NCBI GenBank assembly: GCA_027334785.1
Contig: DAHWQF010000132.1
Span: 1 to 8,223 of the forward strand
Reading direction: 5' to 3'
Source of the DNA: Acidimicrobiaceae bacterium
GTDB lineage: Bacteria; Actinomycetota; Acidimicrobiia; Acidimicrobiales; Palsa-688
DNA length: 8,223 nucleotides
A program made the position numbers and the translations under genes. The notes beneath the pieces are model-generated. The model did not search any database. It was not told the DNA's origin and saw nothing but the letters and a program-made list of their open reading frames with translations. Below, piece after piece: positions 6,375 to 8,223 of this stretch (position 1 is the stretch's first letter; each line of letters starts with the position of its first letter).

Positions 6375-8153
6375 ATGAGGTCATTGCCGCTTTCGCGCTC
6401 CAAAGCACACCAAAGCGCCGTTCCCGACCGGCTTCTGCGGGCGCCAAGCCCGCGAGCAGCCCAGACCACCCGTACTCTCGCCGGCGCAGTCATGGATCTT
6501 CAACGCAAAGCGGGTAACGCGGCCACGGCCGCGCTCTTGGCTGCGGGCCAGGCGAAACTGGTGGTGAGCCCGGCTGGCGACCGTTACGAGCGTGAGGCGG
6601 ACGCCATTGCCGCGCAAGTCGTGGCACGCCTTAGCGCAGGGCCCAGCCGTCGCGGCCCCTCCCCCGCCGAGGACGAGCTCTCCGCAGCGGTTAGCGCCAT
6701 GGCGAGCCGCGATCCCTTCGCCGGAGCGGCACCGCTAGGCCCGGAAGGTGGAGAGCTCGGGGCAGCCGAAGAGTCCCGGATCCACGCCGCCCGCCAGGGC
6801 GGCACGCCCCTCCCCCAGGCCGTCCGGCGCTCGATGGAGGGTGCCTTCGGGGTGGACTTCAGCGGTGTCCGTCTCCACGCCGGCGCCGAGGCCGAGTCCC
6901 TCAACCGCAGCGTCGGCGCCATAGCCTTCACGGTCGGCCACGACATCTTCCTCGGCCGGGCCGCCCCACAGCTTTCTTCTACTTCTGGCCAGTCGCTCCT
7001 AGCCCACGAACTGGCCCACACTATCCAGCAGGGCGCGGCCCATGTGCAGGGCCAAGACGGCTCCGAAGGTGGGGTCCGCCGGCTAATGGTCCAGCGCGAT
7101 ATCGGCTTCGAGTTCCAAACCGGTTGGGGCATCAGGGAGCGCTTCCCCTACCGCGCTTACGAGCGGCAAGAAACCATCCGTGACTACGGCCTGTTCAAGT
7201 TGACTGCAGACGAGGCCAACACGCCGCTTGGGGCCGAGATCGAGTTCGTGGTCAACCATGTCCCCGAGGACCAACCGGCCCGGATGAGAACTGCCCTCGA
7301 GTACCTCGAGAACCTCGCTCGGGAGATGAACAAGTTCAAGGACAGCTTTATGTTCAAACTGAGCGACGTCACAAAGGTGGCGGCCGACGACAAGGTCGAA
7401 GTGCATCCCACCGTCAAGCAACACGGGGAGATGACGGCCAATCCTCAGGTCACTGGTGGCGTGCGTCTTGACAAGATGACGACAATGTTCAAGGACCTGA
7501 GCAAGCAGAGCGGCCAGCACGCGACAGCGCAGCGGGAACTGGTCGCCACGGGCGGCGGACCCGGGCTAGGTGCCGCCGCGGACAAGGTCGCCAGCTTGAA
7601 GGTCAATGGACAAGACGCGAGCGACAAGTGCAAGGGCTTGGTCGCCCTCTTGGTGACCTACCTGATGATGGGCAAGAAGTACCTCGCGGGCGGGGCGGTG
7701 GAAATGCCCACGCTCAATTACGCCAAAGCGTCCCTCACCCTCCTGGCGCGCACTGACTTCGCAGAGATGTTCACCCACCTTCCCCAAGAAGAGCGTGACT
7801 TTTTCTCCAACGACCCCCCTGCCTTTGAGCGGCTGGTCCTCAACGCTGAGGGGACTCACCTGGACCCGAAAAAGAACGTCCTTGAGCGGGGCGTCCACGG
7901 TAAGCGGGTGGGGCCGACCCGGCGGGCGTGGCTGCGCGGCATCGCCCAAGGTAACGACCTCATGAAGAAGTCGACGAACAAACGGCTCTTTGGCTATGGA
8001 GAGCTCGAAAACAAGAAAGATGACGTCGGTCCGGGACAAGCCGAACCTGGGGAGATCTTGGAGTTCCGCACCATGGGCAAGTCGGTGCCCTGGGACGAGT
8101 GGCTGCCCATGGGGGAGCGAATTTTCGCTTACATCGCCGACCTCAACCGGTAA
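6375..8153 (+). CDS. DUF4157 (eCIS core domain) protein, likely CIS cargo, with amidoligase-like C-terminal half
   Basis: This 592-residue protein has three parts. Residues 1-140 are mostly disordered but carry LQRKAGNAATAALL (42-55) and GDRYEREADAIAAQVV (68-83), both recurrent in front of DUF4157 domains. Residues about 145-220 are DUF4157: PLPQAVRRSMEGAFGVDFSG, VRLHAG, AFTVGHDIFLG, and LLAHELAHTIQQG with an intact HExxH (H211, E212, H215). Residues about 240-592 are the presumed effector. Motifs there are GFEFQ (E246), GAEIEFVV (E288, E290), PQVTGGVRLD (357-366), helices with LVALLVTYLMMGKKY, and EILEFRTMG (E563, R565) followed by a helix. This order resembles amidoligase/glutamine-synthetase-like folds, though the usual HVH is absent. 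There is no signal peptide or TM. DUF4157 proteins are commonly eCIS cargo. The gene ends with tandem stops TAA TAG. The DUF4157 call is firm; the enzymatic fold is tentative. Confidence 0.94.
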   Translation: MRSLPLSRSKAHQSAVPDRLLRAPSPRAAQTTRTLAGAVMDLQRKAGNAATAALLAAGQAKLVVSPAGDRYEREADAIAAQVVARLSAGPSRRGPSPAEDELSAAVSAMASRDPFAGAAPLGPEGGELGAAEESRIHAARQGGTPLPQAVRRSMEGAFGVDFSGVRLHAGAEAESLNRSVGAIAFTVGHDIFLGRAAPQLSSTSGQSLLAHELAHTIQQGAAHVQGQDGSEGGVRRLMVQRDIGFEFQTGWGIRERFPYRAYERQETIRDYGLFKLTADEANTPLGAEIEFVVNHVPEDQPARMRTALEYLENLAREMNKFKDSFMFKLSDVTKVAADDKVEVHPTVKQHGEMTANPQVTGGVRLDKMTTMFKDLSKQSGQHATAQRELVATGGGPGLGAAADKVASLKVNGQDASDKCKGLVALLVTYLMMGKKYLAGGAVEMPTLNYAKASLTLLARTDFAEMFTHLPQEERDFFSNDPPAFERLVLNAEGTHLDPKKNVLERGVHGKRVGPTRRAWLRGIAQGNDLMKKSTNKRLFGYGELENKKDDVGPGQAEPGEILEFRTMGKSVPWDEWLPMGERIFAYIADLNR

Positions 8154-8174
8154 TAGTGGTTCTCCTCGGGGTTC

Positions 8175-8223
8175 ATGGCCGACGGCGATCGCCGGGGTGC
8201 GGATAGGTCGAGCGGGCCCGGGC
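8175..8223 (+). CDS. Possible start of a further gene (truncated by window end)
   Basis: An ATG at 8175, 21 nt after the cargo gene stop, opens a frame that stays open to the end of the window (16 complete codons, beginning MADGDRRGADRSSGPG). The G/C-rich third positions and tight spacing fit the operon. There is only a weak upstream purine stretch (CGGGG) and no recognisable domain, so this is tentative. A GTG downstream could equally be the start of a different frame. Confidence 0.3.
   Translation, partial: MADGDRRGADRSSGPG

Noticed and set aside
8183..8194. Perfect palindrome CGGCGATCGCCG after the cargo gene, considered as terminator or operator
   Set aside because: It has no loop and no following T run, so it does not fit an intrinsic terminator. 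A single 12-bp GC palindrome is expected by chance in this composition.

Overview
The window is one stretch of a contractile injection system (CIS, phage-tail-like particle) operon, all on the + strand. The DNA is very GC-rich (my estimate is about two-thirds), with G/C strongly preferred at third codon positions. GTG and TTG starts and ATGA stop/start overlaps are used. The gene content resembles extracellular CIS (eCIS/Afp/PVC-like) clusters of Actinomycetota, so a high-GC actinobacterium is the best guess. The sequence alone does not prove the taxon.

Layout: (1) 1-75, the 3' end of an unidentified upstream gene. (2) 72-245, a 57-codon gene coupled to it by an ATGA overlap, sitting where small Afp6-like genes sit. 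(3) 249-905, the LysM tube-to-baseplate adaptor (Afp7-like). (4) 936-2687, the VgrG-like spike/hub (Afp8-like). (5) A 60-nt spacer holding a 15-bp tandem repeat of the end of the spike gene, which gives four in-phase TGA codons. (6) 2748-3266, the gp25-like baseplate wedge protein (Afp9-like). (7) 3267-5306, a baseplate J-like wedge protein (Afp11-like). (8) 5303-5890, a P2 gpI-type tail protein. (9) 5895-6359, a two-zinc-ribbon protein with a proline-rich linker and a single C-terminal membrane helix. (10) 6375-8153, a DUF4157 (eCIS core domain) protein with a long C-terminal region, the likely cargo. (11) 8154-8223, a short end region with a possible start of another gene.

Genes 3-8 would build the lower part of the particle: tube adaptor, spike, wedge ring and tail-protein periphery. 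The last two complete genes are the accessory part. The zinc-ribbon/TM protein is a candidate for tethering the particle to the membrane. The DUF4157 protein is the candidate payload, and its C-terminal half shows a motif order reminiscent of amidoligase/glutamine-synthetase-like enzymes.

Spacing is tight throughout (overlaps to 60 nt). I see no internal promoter or terminator, so the genes are probably co-transcribed. A PAAR tip gene, a second J-type wedge gene, a tail fibre, the sheath, the ATPase and the tape measure are not in this window.
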